A stretch of 5,607 nt of DNA from Selenomonadaceae bacterium (GTDB taxonomy: Bacteria > Bacillota > Negativicutes > Selenomonadales > Selenomonadaceae), in NCBI GenBank assembly GCA_016286075.1, contig JAEERZ010000157.1, positions 1 through 5,607 of the forward strand, read 5' to 3'. The notes beneath the pieces are model-generated. The model was not told the DNA's origin. It saw only the letters and a program-made list of their open reading frames with translations, and made no database searches. Positions 5,005 through 5,607 of the stretch are shown piece after piece. A program made the position numbers and the translations under genes. Numbering within the stretch: position 1 is the stretch's first letter; every line of letters starts with the position of its first letter.

Positions 5005-5607
5005 ATGATTGAACGTTATACAAATCCGGAGATGGGAAAGCTCTGGTCGCTCCGACACGAATTCGAGGAAATCCTGGCCGTGGAGATCGCCGCCTGCGAA
5101 GCCATGGCCGAGCTGGGCGAGATCCCGAAGGAAGCCGCGAAGAATATCCGTGAGAAGGCGGATTTCGACCTCGAGCGCGTCCATGAGATCGAGAAAGTCA
5201 CGAACCACGACATCATCGCCTTTTTGACGAACGTGGCGGAATACGTGGGCGACGATTCGAAATACATCCACAAGGGACTGACCTCCAGCGACGTCAAGGA
5301 CACCGCCCTCGGCGTGATGATGAAGAAATCGGCGGACATCATTCTCGACGACCTGAAAAAATTCCGCGCGGTGCTGGCGCGGCGCGCGGTGGAGTTCAAG
5401 CACACGCCCTGCATCGGGCGCACCCACGGCATCCACGCCGAGCCGATGACCTTCGGACTGAAGCTGCTGCTCTGGATGGACGAGGTGGACCGCGACATCG
5501 AGCGCGTCGAACACGCGCAGAAGATTGTCGCGGTGGGCAAACTCTCCGGCGCGGTGGGCACCTATTCGAACATCGACCCCCGCATCGAGAAGATCGTCTG
5601 CGAGAAG
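5005..5607 (+). CDS. purB: Adenylosuccinate lyase, 5' part
   Basis: Cleaves fumarate from SAICAR to give AICAR and from adenylosuccinate to give AMP, acting twice in purine synthesis in the cytoplasm as a homotetramer. The window holds the first 201 codons; the complete enzyme is usually about 430-475 residues, so the signature loop SSxMPxKxN lies beyond the end. Present are MIERYTNPEM at the start, catalytic H68 (TNHD), H89 in YIHKGLTSSD, the TSSDVKDTA block (93-101), and H141 in GRTHGIHAEP followed by MTFGLK. H68 and H141 have the same numbers as in Bacillus subtilis PurB. VGKLSGAVGTYSNIDP follows. The ATG at 5005 is supported by AGAGGAGG 9 nt upstream. It has its own promoter and leader hairpin and is transcribed away from the nucleoside operon. 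The lysine in TSSDVKDTA is a small departure from the more common leucine or valine. Confidence 0.97.
   Translation, partial: MIERYTNPEMGKLWSLRHEFEEILAVEIAACEAMAELGEIPKEAAKNIREKADFDLERVHEIEKVTNHDIIAFLTNVAEYVGDDSKYIHKGLTSSDVKDTALGVMMKKSADIILDDLKKFRAVLARRAVEFKHTPCIGRTHGIHAEPMTFGLKLLLWMDEVDRDIERVEHAQKIVAVGKLSGAVGTYSNIDPRIEKIVCEK

Noticed and set aside
4801..5514. A 237-codon minus-strand frame opposite purB
   Set aside because: The plus strand here encodes PurB with all expected catalytic histidines; the reverse frame is a by-product of its codon usage.

Overview
The window looks like a chromosomal segment of a high-GC, Firmicutes-type bacterium, plausibly one of the Negativicutes (Selenomonas relatives). 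The Shine-Dalgarno sites are strong and Gram-positive-like. Pdp, DeoB and PurB match the Bacillus-type families residue for residue at their active sites. A secreted protein closely resembles the Selenomonas ruminantium PTP-like phytase. The taxonomic call is an inference from these features, not from a marker gene.

Layout. Positions 1-215 are the right end of an IS3-family insertion sequence: the last 50 residues of its transposase on the + strand and a terminal inverted repeat. A bidirectional intrinsic terminator follows at 282-311. From 318 to 4750 there is a compact five-gene operon on the minus strand. Its transcription order is a GNAT acetyltransferase (4750-4223), deoB (4220-3045), pdp (3038-1710), cdd (1669-1271) and an exported PTP-like phytase/inositol polyphosphatase (1274-318). 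Junctions are tight: 2 bp, 6 bp, 40 bp and a 4-bp ATGA overlap. Positions 4751-5004 are a divergent control region. It holds a near-consensus promoter and a hairpin leader for purB on the + strand, and a weaker AT-rich promoter with a possible operator for the operon. purB (adenylosuccinate lyase) starts at 5005 and runs off the end of the window.

How the genes work together. Cdd turns (deoxy)cytidine into (deoxy)uridine. Pdp phosphorolyses uridine, deoxyuridine and thymidine to a base plus (deoxy)ribose-1-phosphate. DeoB moves the phosphate to C5, so the sugar can enter central metabolism. This is a pyrimidine nucleoside salvage and catabolism operon; deoC, a nucleoside transporter and a deoR-type regulator are not in the window. 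The GNAT protein and the exported phosphatase are the two unexpected members. The phosphatase is translationally coupled to cdd, so it belongs to the same transcription unit. It may release phosphate, or possibly nucleosides, outside the cell, but that role is inference.

No novel multi-gene system is evident. The most interesting points are the phosphatase in a nucleoside operon with an unusual double-histidine P-loop, an inverted repeat matching the geometry of the Bacillus DeoR operator, and the hairpin at the 5' end of the purB message.
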